Assembly: GCA_021781625.1 (NCBI GenBank)
Contig: JAJXWL010000081.1
Span: 1 to 7,560 of the forward strand
Source: a bacterium
GTDB lineage: Bacteria; Spirochaetota; Spirochaetia; JABEVK01
DNA: 7,560 bases
Reading direction: 5' to 3'
Part shown: positions 1 to 5,944 of the stretch, piece after piece
Position numbering within the stretch: the first letter of the stretch is position 1
How the letters are laid out: every line of letters starts with the position of its first letter
Translations under genes and position numbers: made by a program
The notes under the pieces: model-generated
Databases searched by the model: none
What the model was told of the DNA's origin: nothing
What the model saw: the letters and a program-made list of their open reading frames with translations, nothing else

Positions 1-1
1 G

Positions 2-502
2 CGGGGTTTTGCAGTGGTGGCAAACGAAGTCCGTAGTCTAGCCGAAAATGCCTCGGCTCGTTCCAAGACTATGGCGTCAGATGTCAAAAGCATTGGGGCC
101 GCCGTTAAAGATGTGGAACGTTCTACCGGTTCTGCTTCGGCCGCCTTTGAAGCCATTGTGGGGCGTATCTCGGCCCTGAATCTCCTGGGAAAAGAAATCA
201 GTCTTTCGATGCAAGAGCAAAATTCGGCCTCGGTGGTCATCATTCAGTCTTTAGGGGCGATGCAACAGGCCGCCGCAGTGACAACCCAGTCTTCCAACAC
301 GGTGCGTGCCGAAATGGAACGTTTTAGTACCCAGATCACCGAGCTGTTGCAAAAGATCTTTTTGGTGGGGACGGCCATGGAACAAACAACCTCGGGGATT
401 CATGAAATTTCCTCGGCCGCCAACCGGGTAGGGGTCTTGGCCGAGGATAACCGCCGAGCCGCTGGTGTGGTGTTAGCTCACATGGGTCGTTTCCGAACGT
501 AA
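2..502 (+). CDS. methyl-accepting chemotaxis protein, C-terminal part (5' end outside window)
   Basis: This is the cytoplasmic signalling end of a chemotaxis receptor, the part that docks CheW and CheA and tunes flagellar motor switching. The reading frame is open from base 2 and starts inside the conserved hairpin tip: [15 protein letters not shown] matches the family signature GFAVVA(D/N)EVR.LAE. The GTG at base 14 is an internal valine of this motif, not a start. About 150 residues follow, nearly all Ala, Ser, Glu and Gln-rich heptad helix, as expected for the returning arm of the coiled-coil bundle. A late segment with [17 protein letters not shown] resembles a methylation-helix region. 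The sensor, membrane segments and HAMP domain would lie upstream of the window, so the ligand cannot be inferred. There is no CheB/CheR-docking pentapeptide at the end (it finishes GRFRT). The 3' end overlaps the end of convergent metE by 30 bp. The family assignment is firm. Confidence 0.93.
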   Translation, partial: RGFAVVANEVRSLAENASARSKTMASDVKSIGAAVKDVERSTGSASAAFEAIVGRISALNLLGKEISLSMQEQNSASVVIIQSLGAMQQAAAVTTQSSNTVRAEMERFSTQITELLQKIFLVGTAMEQTTSGIHEISSAANRVGVLAEDNRRAAGVVLAHMGRFRT

Positions 503-2698
503 ACTTTCTCGTAACACCTTAGCCGCCGCAACCAAGTTAGCCAGAGAAGGGGTCACTTCGGACCACTGACGGGTTTTTAAACCGCAATCCGGGTTCACCC
601 AAAGCCGTTGGGACGGTAAAACCTGGTTAGCTTCGCGTAACAAGCGAACCATTTCCTCAACCGGGGGAATCCGGGGTGAGTGGATGTCATAAACCCCAGG
701 GCCTACCTCGTTGGGGTAAGGAAAAGCCTGGAAGGCTTCCCAAAGCTGACCGCCCGACTTCGAGGTTTCTACCGTCAAAACATCGGCATCCATGGCCGCG
801 ATGGCAGGGAGTATTCCCCGAAAATCTGAATAGCACATATGCGTGTGGATCTGCGTCGTATCGCTGACTCCACCGGCTGTCAGCCGAAAACATCTTACGG
901 CTTCGTCCAAATACCGTTGACCTTCTTCGCGGCGGAGAGGCATACCCTCTTTGAAGGCGGCTTCATCGATTTGGATGAGCTGAACTCCAGCTTTCTCGAG
1001 GTCGAGAACTTCTTTGCGAAGGGCTAAGGCGATTTGCCGGCACGTTTGTTCCCGAGGCTGGTCTTCACGGACAAAGGACCAATTGAGGATGGTGACGGGA
1101 CCAGTGAGCATCCCTTTGACTGGTTTTGACGTTAAGGACTGCGCATAGGTAATCCAGCTCACCGTCATCGGCTGGGGACGCTGAACCTCAGTATACAAGA
1201 TAGGCGGCTTGACACAGCGGGACCCGTAGGACTGAACCCACCCCAAGTTTGTAAAGGCAAAGCCTTCCAGCTGTTCACCAAAGTACTCTACCATGTCGCC
1301 GCGTTCGGCTTCGCCATGGACCAGCACGTCTAACCCTAGCTCTTCTTGACGAGAAACGGCCAGGGCGATTTCGTCTTGGATCGCGTGTTGGTACGCCGAG
1401 TCCGACAGTTGTCCCAACTTCCACAGGCGTCGTACCCGACGGATTTCGTCCGTCTGGGGAAAACTTCCAATAGTCGTGGTGGGGAACAAGGGCAGTCGCA
1501 AGTGTTGGACTTGTGCCGCTTGGCGTTGCTCGTAAGGACTCCTGGTGTAGGCTGGCAGGTCCTCGGCTATTCTAGGGGTGGGGACCACCTTCGGGACCCG
1601 GGCTTGGAGCTCTTCGGCAATAGCTTCGGTGCCTAAACGGAAGCCCCGAGCGAGTAGGGTAAGCTCGTGAATTTTTTGATACGCAAAAGCTAAACGGGGC
1701 TTCAAATCTTCGGGGAGAGCGGTTTCTAAGTTAAGGTCGTGGGGAACGTGAAGCAACGAACTGGTAGGAGCCAGCCATAACCGGTCACCCCGACGCTGTG
1801 CCGCAGACTCCCACTGAGTTAGAAGGGCCTTGAGGTCCGCTTTCCAAATATTGCGACCATTGAGGACTCCCAAGGAAAGGACCTTGTCTAAGGGCCAGAC
1901 GGCTTCTACGTCTTGGGCTTCGGCGTTCAGGGCATCAAGGTGGAGTCCCGCTACAGGCAGCTCTTGCACCAAAGCAAAGTTTTCAGCCAAACGGCCAAAG
2001 TAGGTGGTCAAAAGCAGGGGAACGGGGGACTTCAGGCCTTGGTAAGCGTCGCGAAAGGCTTGTGTTTCGTCGTCGGTGAGCTCGCGGCACAGCAAAGGCT
2101 CATCCATTTGCACCCAGCTTGCCCTTTCTGCGGCCAAAAGAGTTAAAAGTTCCTGATAAAGCGGCAACAGTCGGGGGAGCAGAGAAAGTGGTGAAAACCC
2201 TTTGTCTGCTTTTCCTAAGGCAAGGTAGGTCACCGGTCCCACCAGCACAATTTTCAAAGGTCGGTTAAAGGCCTGCGCTTCGCGGAGTTGGCTGAGCAAA
2301 CGGTGAGGGTTGAGCTGAAAAACGGTGTCAGCGTGAAACTCGGGGACAATATAATGGTAGTTTGTGGTAAACCATTTGGTCATCTCTCCGGCAGGAACCA
2401 AGCCGCCTCGGGCTGAGGTAAAGTATTGATCCAAAGCGGAGAGGGGCAACGTGCGAACTCGTTCGGGCAAGTTTCCTAAAGTAAAGCTCATATCCAGAAC
2501 GTGGTCGTAAAGCGAAAAGTCTCCGACGGTAAGGAAGTCCAAGTCTTTTTGCACCTTCCATTGGGTTTGGCGCAGTTGTTTCGCGGTTTCTTCCAGAGCC
2601 TGTGCCGAAAGCGTTTTCTTCCAGTAAGCTTCGAGGGCGGTTTTGAGTTCTCGGTGGGGTCCGATGCGCGGATTCCCAAGACTATGAATCAGGGCCAT
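473..2698 (-). CDS. metE: 5-methyltetrahydropteroyltriglutamate--homocysteine methyltransferase (cobalamin-independent methionine synthase)
   Basis: MetE makes methionine in the cytoplasm by moving a methyl group from 5-methyltetrahydrofolate (polyglutamate) to homocysteine, without vitamin B12. The 741-residue product is close to the usual 750-760 and aligns end to end with E. coli MetE as I recall it. The N-terminal half (about 1-380) is the degenerate barrel, starting [14 protein letters not shown] and containing [18 protein letters not shown]. The catalytic barrel follows from [11 protein letters not shown]. All zinc ligands are present: His620 and Cys622 (THMC), Glu644 (VETS) and Cys705 (NPDCGLKTR), each exactly 21 below E. 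coli His641, Cys643, Glu665 and Cys726. Asp578 of the homocysteine-binding IDE motif is kept, but the next residue is Ala instead of the usual Pro (IDEAA for IDEPA). The ATG at 2698 has AAAGGA 8 bases upstream (2707-2712). It is divergent from metR with a MetR box between them, so MetR/homocysteine activation is expected. Confidence 0.98.
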   Translation of the reverse strand: MALIHSLGNPRIGPHRELKTALEAYWKKTLSAQALEETAKQLRQTQWKVQKDLDFLTVGDFSLYDHVLDMSFTLGNLPERVRTLPLSALDQYFTSARGGLVPAGEMTKWFTTNYHYIVPEFHADTVFQLNPHRLLSQLREAQAFNRPLKIVLVGPVTYLALGKADKGFSPLSLLPRLLPLYQELLTLLAAERASWVQMDEPLLCRELTDDETQAFRDAYQGLKSPVPLLLTTYFGRLAENFALVQELPVAGLHLDALNAEAQDVEAVWPLDKVLSLGVLNGRNIWKADLKALLTQWESAAQRRGDRLWLAPTSSLLHVPHDLNLETALPEDLKPRLAFAYQKIHELTLLARGFRLGTEAIAEELQARVPKVVPTPRIAEDLPAYTRSPYEQRQAAQVQHLRLPLFPTTTIGSFPQTDEIRRVRRLWKLGQLSDSAYQHAIQDEIALAVSRQEELGLDVLVHGEAERGDMVEYFGEQLEGFAFTNLGWVQSYGSRCVKPPILYTEVQRPQPMTVSWITYAQSLTSKPVKGMLTGPVTILNWSFVREDQPREQTCRQIALALRKEVLDLEKAGVQLIQIDEAAFKEGMPLRREEGQRYLDEAVRCFRLTAGGVSDTTQIHTHMCYSDFRGILPAIAAMDADVLTVETSKSGGQLWEAFQAFPYPNEVGPGVYDIHSPRIPPVEEMVRLLREANQVLPSQRLWVNPDCGLKTRQWSEVTPSLANLVAAAKVLRESLRSETTHVS

Positions 2699-2706
2699 AA
2701 TGTGCT

Positions 2707-2712
2707 TCCTTT
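2707..2712 (-). promoter_or_regulatory. metE ribosome binding site
   Basis: On the minus strand this reads AAAGGA, eight bases before the ATG at 2698. It supports that start, which also matches the usual N-terminus of MetE. Confidence 0.7.
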
Positions 2713-2740
2713 GGGTTCAAGTGAGTGGCGTTCTTCCGCA

Positions 2741-2769
2741 AGAATAAAGAGGATTTTTCAGCTTGAAAA
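2741..2769 (-). promoter_or_regulatory. candidate sigma-70-type metE promoter
   Basis: Read on the minus strand, TTTTCA (2764-2769, 4/6 to TTGACA) and TATTCT (2741-2746, 4/6 to TATAAT) are separated by 17 bp. A start of transcription near 2734 would leave a leader of about 36 nt and place the perfect MetR box (centre 2798) at about -64. LysR-type activators typically bind near -65. The boxes themselves are weak, as is common for activated promoters, and the region is A/T-rich enough for chance matches. The MetR geometry is the main support. Confidence 0.4.
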
Positions 2770-2783
2770 ATGGTATTTTTTCA
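2753..2783. promoter_or_regulatory. overlapping A/T-rich inverted repeats in metE-metR control region
   Basis: Three alternating half-sites share one middle arm. ATTTTTCA (2753-2760), a 3-base spacer and TGAAAAAT (2764-2771) form an 8-bp perfect inverted repeat. The same middle arm TGAAAAA (2764-2770) also pairs with TTTTTCA (2777-2783) across 6 bases. The half-sites carry the TGAA/TTCA ends of MetR boxes, but not the canonical 5-base spacing. The element covers the predicted -35 of metE, where LysR-type regulators make their second (activation) contact. That role is an inference. As RNA, the arms could also form an A/U hairpin. Confidence 0.5.
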
Positions 2784-2790
2784 CCAACCG

Positions 2791-2805
2791 ATGAATAATA
2801 TTCAT
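2791..2805. promoter_or_regulatory. MetR-type operator (perfect palindrome)
   Basis: ATGAATAATATTCAT is a perfect 15-bp palindrome that contains TGAA-N5-TTCA (2792-2804), the published E. coli/Salmonella MetR recognition pattern, which is also the LysR-type T-N11-A form. It lies between metE and metR, about 95 bp from the metE start and only 15 bp before the metR ATG. That position would let MetR activate metE and repress its own gene by occlusion, as in enterobacteria. The divergent metE/metR context makes the call much stronger than the motif alone. Binding has not been shown. Confidence 0.75.
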
Positions 2806-2819
2806 AGGTGGGGGCGGTC

Positions 2820-3713
2820 ATGGGCGAGTTAGAGCGAATACATCTCGAAATTATCCGGGCAGTACATGAAAAAGGTTCACTGACTTCTGCGGCTGAAGCC
2901 TTGCACTTAACTCAGTCGGCCCTTAGTCACAGCATGAAAAAACTCGAGTCTCAGTTGGGGGTGAACCTATGGCTCCGCGACGGTCGAACCTTGAAGTTTA
3001 CCGAGGCTGGTGCTTGGCTGTTAGCCTCGGCCCAACGGTTGTTGCCCGCTTGGGAACAACTCGAAGAGCGGTTGGCTCAGCTGGGGCGAGGGGAGCGGGG
3101 AACATTTAAAATCGGTACAGAATGCCACCCTTGTTACAAATGGCTTTTAAAGCTCACCCCGGCTTTTTTACGCGAATGGCCCGAGGCGGACCTCGATGTG
3201 CGGCAAAAATTTCAATTTGGAGGTCTGGGAGCTCTGTTTCAACACGAAATTGATTTGCTCTTGACGCCGGACCCAGTTTTTAAGCCTGGCCTAAGCTATC
3301 ACCCGGTCTACTCTTACGAGTCTGTGGCTGTCGTCGGACCCCAACACCCCTGGCGGAATTGGTCGCAGGTGTCGCCCTTTCAATTTGCCCGCGAAGTTTT
3401 GTACACCTACCCCGTCGATACGGACCGCTTGGATATCTTTACAGGCTTTCTCACCCCAGCAGGCGTTCTACCGAGGCGGCATGTTGCCGTCGAAACCACC
3501 GAGCTTTTGCTTCAACTGACGGCGGACGGCCGGGGGGTGGCGGCTTTACCACGTTGGATTGTCGAGGAGTACGCTCCAGAGTACGGGGTGACCCCGATCC
3601 GTTTGGGTGACGAAGGCGTCTTTAAACATATTTATGCGGGGTTTCGAGAGGGGGAACAGAACCTCCCCTACGGCCAGACCTTTTTAGAGCTGGCTCGGAG
3701 ACTCTCGTCATGA
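2820..3713 (+). CDS. metR: MetR, LysR-type regulator of methionine synthesis
   Basis: MetR is a DNA-binding activator of metE and other methionine genes, with homocysteine as coactivator in enterobacteria. The 297-residue product has the normal LysR-family length. Residues 4-62 form the winged helix-turn-helix, with GSLTSAAEALHLTQSALSHS as the core and TQSALSH as the recognition helix. The rest is the effector-binding domain. Identity with E. coli MetR is visible in IGTECHPCYKWL (98-109, versus IAIECHSCIQWL), LLLTPD, YPVDTDRLDIF, LTPAGV and VAALPRWIVE, which goes beyond a generic LysR match. I prefer the ATG at 2820. It has AGGTGG at 2806-2811, eight bases upstream, and gives the family's usual N-terminus. 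A GTG at 2808 would add four residues but lies inside that ribosome site. The TGA stop overlaps the next ATG (ATGA), so translation of the following gene is probably coupled. Confidence 0.94.
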   Translation: MGELERIHLEIIRAVHEKGSLTSAAEALHLTQSALSHSMKKLESQLGVNLWLRDGRTLKFTEAGAWLLASAQRLLPAWEQLEERLAQLGRGERGTFKIGTECHPCYKWLLKLTPAFLREWPEADLDVRQKFQFGGLGALFQHEIDLLLTPDPVFKPGLSYHPVYSYESVAVVGPQHPWRNWSQVSPFQFAREVLYTYPVDTDRLDIFTGFLTPAGVLPRRHVAVETTELLLQLTADGRGVAALPRWIVEEYAPEYGVTPIRLGDEGVFKHIYAGFREGEQNLPYGQTFLELARRLSS

Positions 3714-4447
3714 GGGAACTAACCCTTGCCGATTTAACACCCCGTGGCCTCGCGGAGCTAATTCCTCTGGAGGACGATTACTATTTTAGTTTGAACTGGA
3801 GCCCTGAGTTTTATCGACGCCAAGCCAGAGCTGGTTTTATCGCGGTGGCGGGAATAACTCCTGTGGGGCCAGTACTTTTTCCTGAACTGCAAAAGGCTTA
3901 TGCCGTTTTAGACTGGGAGAACCTTCACCTAGGCAAGACAGTCAGCCGTTTGTTCAAAAACCCTGCTTTAACGGATGGTCGGGTGTCCTTGTCGCTGAAC
4001 GAAGATCCAAGACCCGTACTTGAGGCTCTTGAAGCCCATTGGGAAGGGGAATCTTGGTTATTGCCCCCCTATCGAAACCTGTTGTGTCGACTCTCAGATC
4101 AGCCTGAAATGGACTTTCGGGTCTGGGGGGTCGAGTTGCGGGCCGAAGGGGAGCTGATTGCTGGTGAGGTCGGCTATGCGATAGGGGCCGTCTATACGAG
4201 TTTATCGGGATTTTCTCGCCGTGAAGGTCCCTGGAGCCGAGGTTGGGGAACCGTTCAGTTGATTCTCCTAGCCCGCGAGTTAGAACGCCGAGGGTTTGCC
4301 TTTTGGAACTTGGGTCACCCCTATATGCCGTACAAACTTCAGCTTGGTGCGAAAATCTTTCCCCGGGCCGAGTTTTTAAGACGCTGGCAACAGGCGGTAA
4401 AAGCCGCGTGTTCGCCTCATGGACAAAGCTTCCGGGCCACGTCATGA
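3710..4447 (+). CDS. divergent leucyl/phenylalanyl-tRNA-protein transferase (Aat)-family protein, altered active site
   Basis: Aat enzymes move Leu or Phe from aminoacyl-tRNA onto N-terminal Arg/Lys of proteins, marking them for ClpS/ClpAP. This 245-residue protein aligns over most of its length with E. coli Aat (234 aa) as I recall it. SPEFYRRQARAGFIAVAGITPVGPVLFP corresponds to the SPARLL..RGIFPWFSPGDPILWW segment, VLDWENLHLGKTVSR to VLWPESLHISRSMKR, then W116, ELIAGEVGYAIG, GFSR and LGAKIFPR. E. coli functional residues are changed: Trp49 to Val46, Glu156 to Leu165, Asp186 to Asn200 and Gln188 to Gly202; Trp111 is kept as Trp116. The GNAT-like fold is therefore likely, but the usual N-end-rule reaction is doubtful. 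It may transfer another acyl group, use another acceptor, or only bind tRNA. The start overlaps the metR stop (ATGA), with CGGAG at 3696-3700 as ribosome site, which puts it in the metR transcript. Confidence 0.72.
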   Translation: MRELTLADLTPRGLAELIPLEDDYYFSLNWSPEFYRRQARAGFIAVAGITPVGPVLFPELQKAYAVLDWENLHLGKTVSRLFKNPALTDGRVSLSLNEDPRPVLEALEAHWEGESWLLPPYRNLLCRLSDQPEMDFRVWGVELRAEGELIAGEVGYAIGAVYTSLSGFSRREGPWSRGWGTVQLILLARELERRGFAFWNLGHPYMPYKLQLGAKIFPRAEFLRRWQQAVKAACSPHGQSFRATS

Positions 4448-4453
4448 TGGGGC

Positions 4454-5095
4454 ATGTTTAAACTTCATAACCCTTTGGTGGTGCTGGACCTGGAAGCCAC
4501 GGCTGGTAAGGATGCTCAAGGCTTCCAGACGAACGATTACATCATCGATGTGGGAGCCGTTTACTTAGACGAAGAACTGGAGCCGAGGGGGACCTTTTCA
4601 CGGCTGGTTCGCCCCGAAGAACCCCTCAACGAGTTTATTCAGAAGTTGACAGGGATCACCCCCGAGATGGTCAATCAGGAACCTTTGTTTGAACAAGTCG
4701 GCAAGGATTTTACATCTTGGGTCGCTTCGTTAGCGGGGAACATAAAAAAGGTTCGCTTAGCCGCCTGGGGAAATTACTTTGATATTCCGCTTTTGCGTAA
4801 AAGCTATCAACGCTACGGTCAAGAATTTCCGTTTTCGGGTACCGCCATTGATATCAAATCATTAGCTTTTTTGTGGTTGTCTTTGTCGGGGCGTCGAACC
4901 GATAAAGTCAACTTGCCTTTTTTTGCCCAGCACTTTGGGTTGGTTCAGGGCCCCCAGCACCGAGCCCTTTCGGATGCTCAAGTGACGGCGGAGGTGGCCC
5001 GTTGCCTATGGAAGGATTTGCAGGGAGTTTTTGTTCCTGGGAAAGAAGGGGAACCGTTTCGGTCGGCTCACCTTTCTTGGGGCTCTGCCCCTTAA
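4454..5095 (+). CDS. DEDDh 3'-5' exonuclease, ERI-1/KapD-like
   Basis: This is predicted to be a cytoplasmic, metal-dependent 3'-5' exonuclease of the DnaQ/RNase T superfamily. All three Exo motifs are present: VVLDLEAT (catalytic Asp12, Glu14), AAWGNYFDIPLLRK (Asp110) and HRALSDA (His169, Asp174), giving a complete DEDDh set. The early DLEAT, DVGAVYLDEEL, TFSRLVRPEEP and LTGITPEMV pattern resembles the ERI-1/KapD branch more than DNA polymerase epsilon subunits. The substrate (RNA or DNA) cannot be read from the sequence. At 213 residues it is essentially a lone nuclease domain with a short tail. It starts 6 bp after the Aat-like gene, with a poor ribosome site (GATGGGG immediately before ATG), so expression probably depends on translational coupling. 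The last 188 bp, including Exo III, are overlapped antisense by the ankyrin gene. Confidence 0.9.
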   Translation: MFKLHNPLVVLDLEATAGKDAQGFQTNDYIIDVGAVYLDEELEPRGTFSRLVRPEEPLNEFIQKLTGITPEMVNQEPLFEQVGKDFTSWVASLAGNIKKVRLAAWGNYFDIPLLRKSYQRYGQEFPFSGTAIDIKSLAFLWLSLSGRRTDKVNLPFFAQHFGLVQGPQHRALSDAQVTAEVARCLWKDLQGVFVPGKEGEPFRSAHLSWGSAP

Positions 5096-5723
5096 GTCCC
5101 TGAACATAGGTCAGCAAAGCGGCATTTCCCGAAGTCTGGGCCATACTTTGAAGAGTTCGTCCCAGGTAATCGGTCACGGTGGGATCCGCTCCCGAGGCTA
5201 ACAAGAGCTGAACGGCAGAAAGTCTGCCGGCTTGAGCCGCGAGCAATAGAGGCGTGTCCCCTAAAATATTGGCGGTTTGGGCATATTGCGGAGAGGTTTT
5301 TAGGGCTAGCTTGAGCAAGGCGAGGTGGGGGGCTTGAGCGGCCGCACTGACCCAACCATCCCCCAAGGCGTCGGTAGCTCGACTCAAGGCCCCAGCTTTG
5401 AGAAGCATTTCGACTAAATCTACACGGCCTTCTCGTGCCGCCCAAAAGAGGACGGGCGTGCCATTGCTGTCGCGGGTATTGGGGTCTCCTCCTTGTGAGA
5501 GCAGATAGCTCAGGACATCTTGGCTACCGTACAAAACGGCCTCGAAAACCGGCAAGGGTGTCCCTGCGGGCAAAGCTTTGTAAGCGAGGATAAAGTCCGG
5601 CGGATCATTATTGATGACACTCCACGAGACCTCGGGCAGACCCCAAGCGAAACAAGGCCACAGTAAACTCACGATAAGAAGTAGTGTCCTTTTTTTAGCC
5701 CTTAGGATTTTTCCCTTTGCCAT
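4908..5723 (-). CDS. exported ankyrin-repeat protein
   Basis: Ankyrin repeats are protein-binding helical scaffolds. The partner here is unknown. From the ATG at 5723 the product is 271 residues. A Lys/Arg-rich start (AKGKILRAKKR) is followed by hydrophobic TLLLIVSLLWPCFAWG, a likely Sec signal cleaved near residue 26-28. Four to five repeats of about 33 residues follow at roughly 56-88, 89-121, 122-155 (degenerate), 156-188 and a cap at 189-211. The clearest are TPVLFWAAREGRVDLVEMLLKAG and TPLLLAAQAGRLSAVQLLLASGADP. The last 60 residues are Pro, Gly and Gln-rich and look disordered. An in-frame ATG at 5780 would add 19 residues before the signal's basic region. I prefer 5723 because of the signal peptide, although neither start has a good ribosome site. 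The protein probably acts in the periplasm or outside. It converges on the exonuclease gene with a 188-bp coding overlap. Confidence 0.85.
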   Translation of the reverse strand: MAKGKILRAKKRTLLLIVSLLWPCFAWGLPEVSWSVINNDPPDFILAYKALPAGTPLPVFEAVLYGSQDVLSYLLSQGGDPNTRDSNGTPVLFWAAREGRVDLVEMLLKAGALSRATDALGDGWVSAAAQAPHLALLKLALKTSPQYAQTANILGDTPLLLAAQAGRLSAVQLLLASGADPTVTDYLGRTLQSMAQTSGNAALLTYVQGLKGQSPKKGEPTETVPLLSQEQKLPANPSIGNGPPPPSLEHPKGLGAGGPEPTQSAGQKKAS

Positions 5724-5825
5724 AGTTTGATCATCGGTAAACCTTGCCTGAAGTCTGCAGGGGACTTCACGAGTTTTCATTCTGTCTAATTTGAAAATGA
5801 AAGTTTTTAATTTAATTAAAAACTA

Positions 5826-5862
5826 AAAAATATTCTTAAAACTGATAAAAATATTCTTAAAA
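5826..5862. repeat. 16-bp direct repeat, two copies 21 bp apart
   Basis: AAAAATATTCTTAAAA occurs at 5826-5841 and again, identically, at 5847-5862, with 5 bases between. A shorter third echo, CTTAAAA, is at 5874-5880. The 21-bp period is two helical turns, so proteins bound to each copy would sit on the same face. This could be a tandem regulator site for the divergent promoters. In such A/T-rich sequence, a chance duplication is also possible. Confidence 0.6.
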
Positions 5863-5895
5863 ACGTTTAATCTCTTAAAAATACTCAAGATTCAA

Positions 5896-5908
5896 CCTTG
5901 TTTCAAGG
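5896..5908. repeat. small inverted repeat in synthase leader
   Basis: CCTTG, TTT and CAAGG form a 5-bp perfect inverted repeat with a 3-base loop, 37 bases before the synthase ATG. It is followed by purine-rich sequence rather than a T-run, so it is not a terminator of the plus strand. It might be an operator half-site pair or a leader hairpin. The arms are short enough to be chance. Confidence 0.3.
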
Positions 5909-5944
5909 AAAAAGGGGCAGTACTCTAGCGTCCAGGGGGCAGGT

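Larger units (their letters stand above)
5781..5944. other. A/T-rich divergent intergenic region
   Basis: This stretch separates the divergent ankyrin and polysaccharide synthase genes; the ankyrin start may be 5723 or 5780. Bases 5791-5880 are overwhelmingly A/T, unlike the roughly 50% GC genes around them, and carry runs of four to six A at 5818, 5825, 5838, 5847, 5859 and 5877. The first five average about one helical turn apart, so the DNA may be bent. Promoters for both flanking genes probably lie here, for example TTTAAT at 5866-5871 as a -10 for the synthase, but I found no convincing -35 and -10 pair. No small gene is apparent. Confidence 0.6.

Noticed and set aside
839..2146. Plus-strand open frames of 60-100 codons across the metE region.
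   Set aside because: They lie opposite a gene conserved end to end and show no recognisable protein or ribosome site.
3954..4445. A 163-codon minus-strand open frame opposite the Aat-like gene.
   Set aside because: The plus-strand frame matches a known family over its whole length, whereas this frame has Arg/Pro-rich composition typical of an antisense shadow.
4911..4922. A-AAA-AAG slippery heptamer in the correct frame near the end of the ankyrin gene, minus strand.
   Set aside because: A -1 shift would add only about 30 residues antisense to the exonuclease core before a stop, and I see no ribosome site upstream or stable structure downstream designed for it. A run of seven T in the exonuclease FF codons explains it.
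5079..5091. GGGGC-TCT-GCCCC hairpin at the exonuclease stop codon, considered as a terminator.
   Set aside because: The stem is only 5 bp and neither strand has a U-run after it (TTAAGTCCC on plus, AAGAAAGG on minus). It also lies inside both coding regions.
5640..5700. Possible lipoprotein signal (LLWPC) in the ankyrin protein.
   Set aside because: Pro directly before the Cys does not fit the lipobox, even in relaxed spirochaetal form. The AWG end suits an ordinary signal peptidase I site better.
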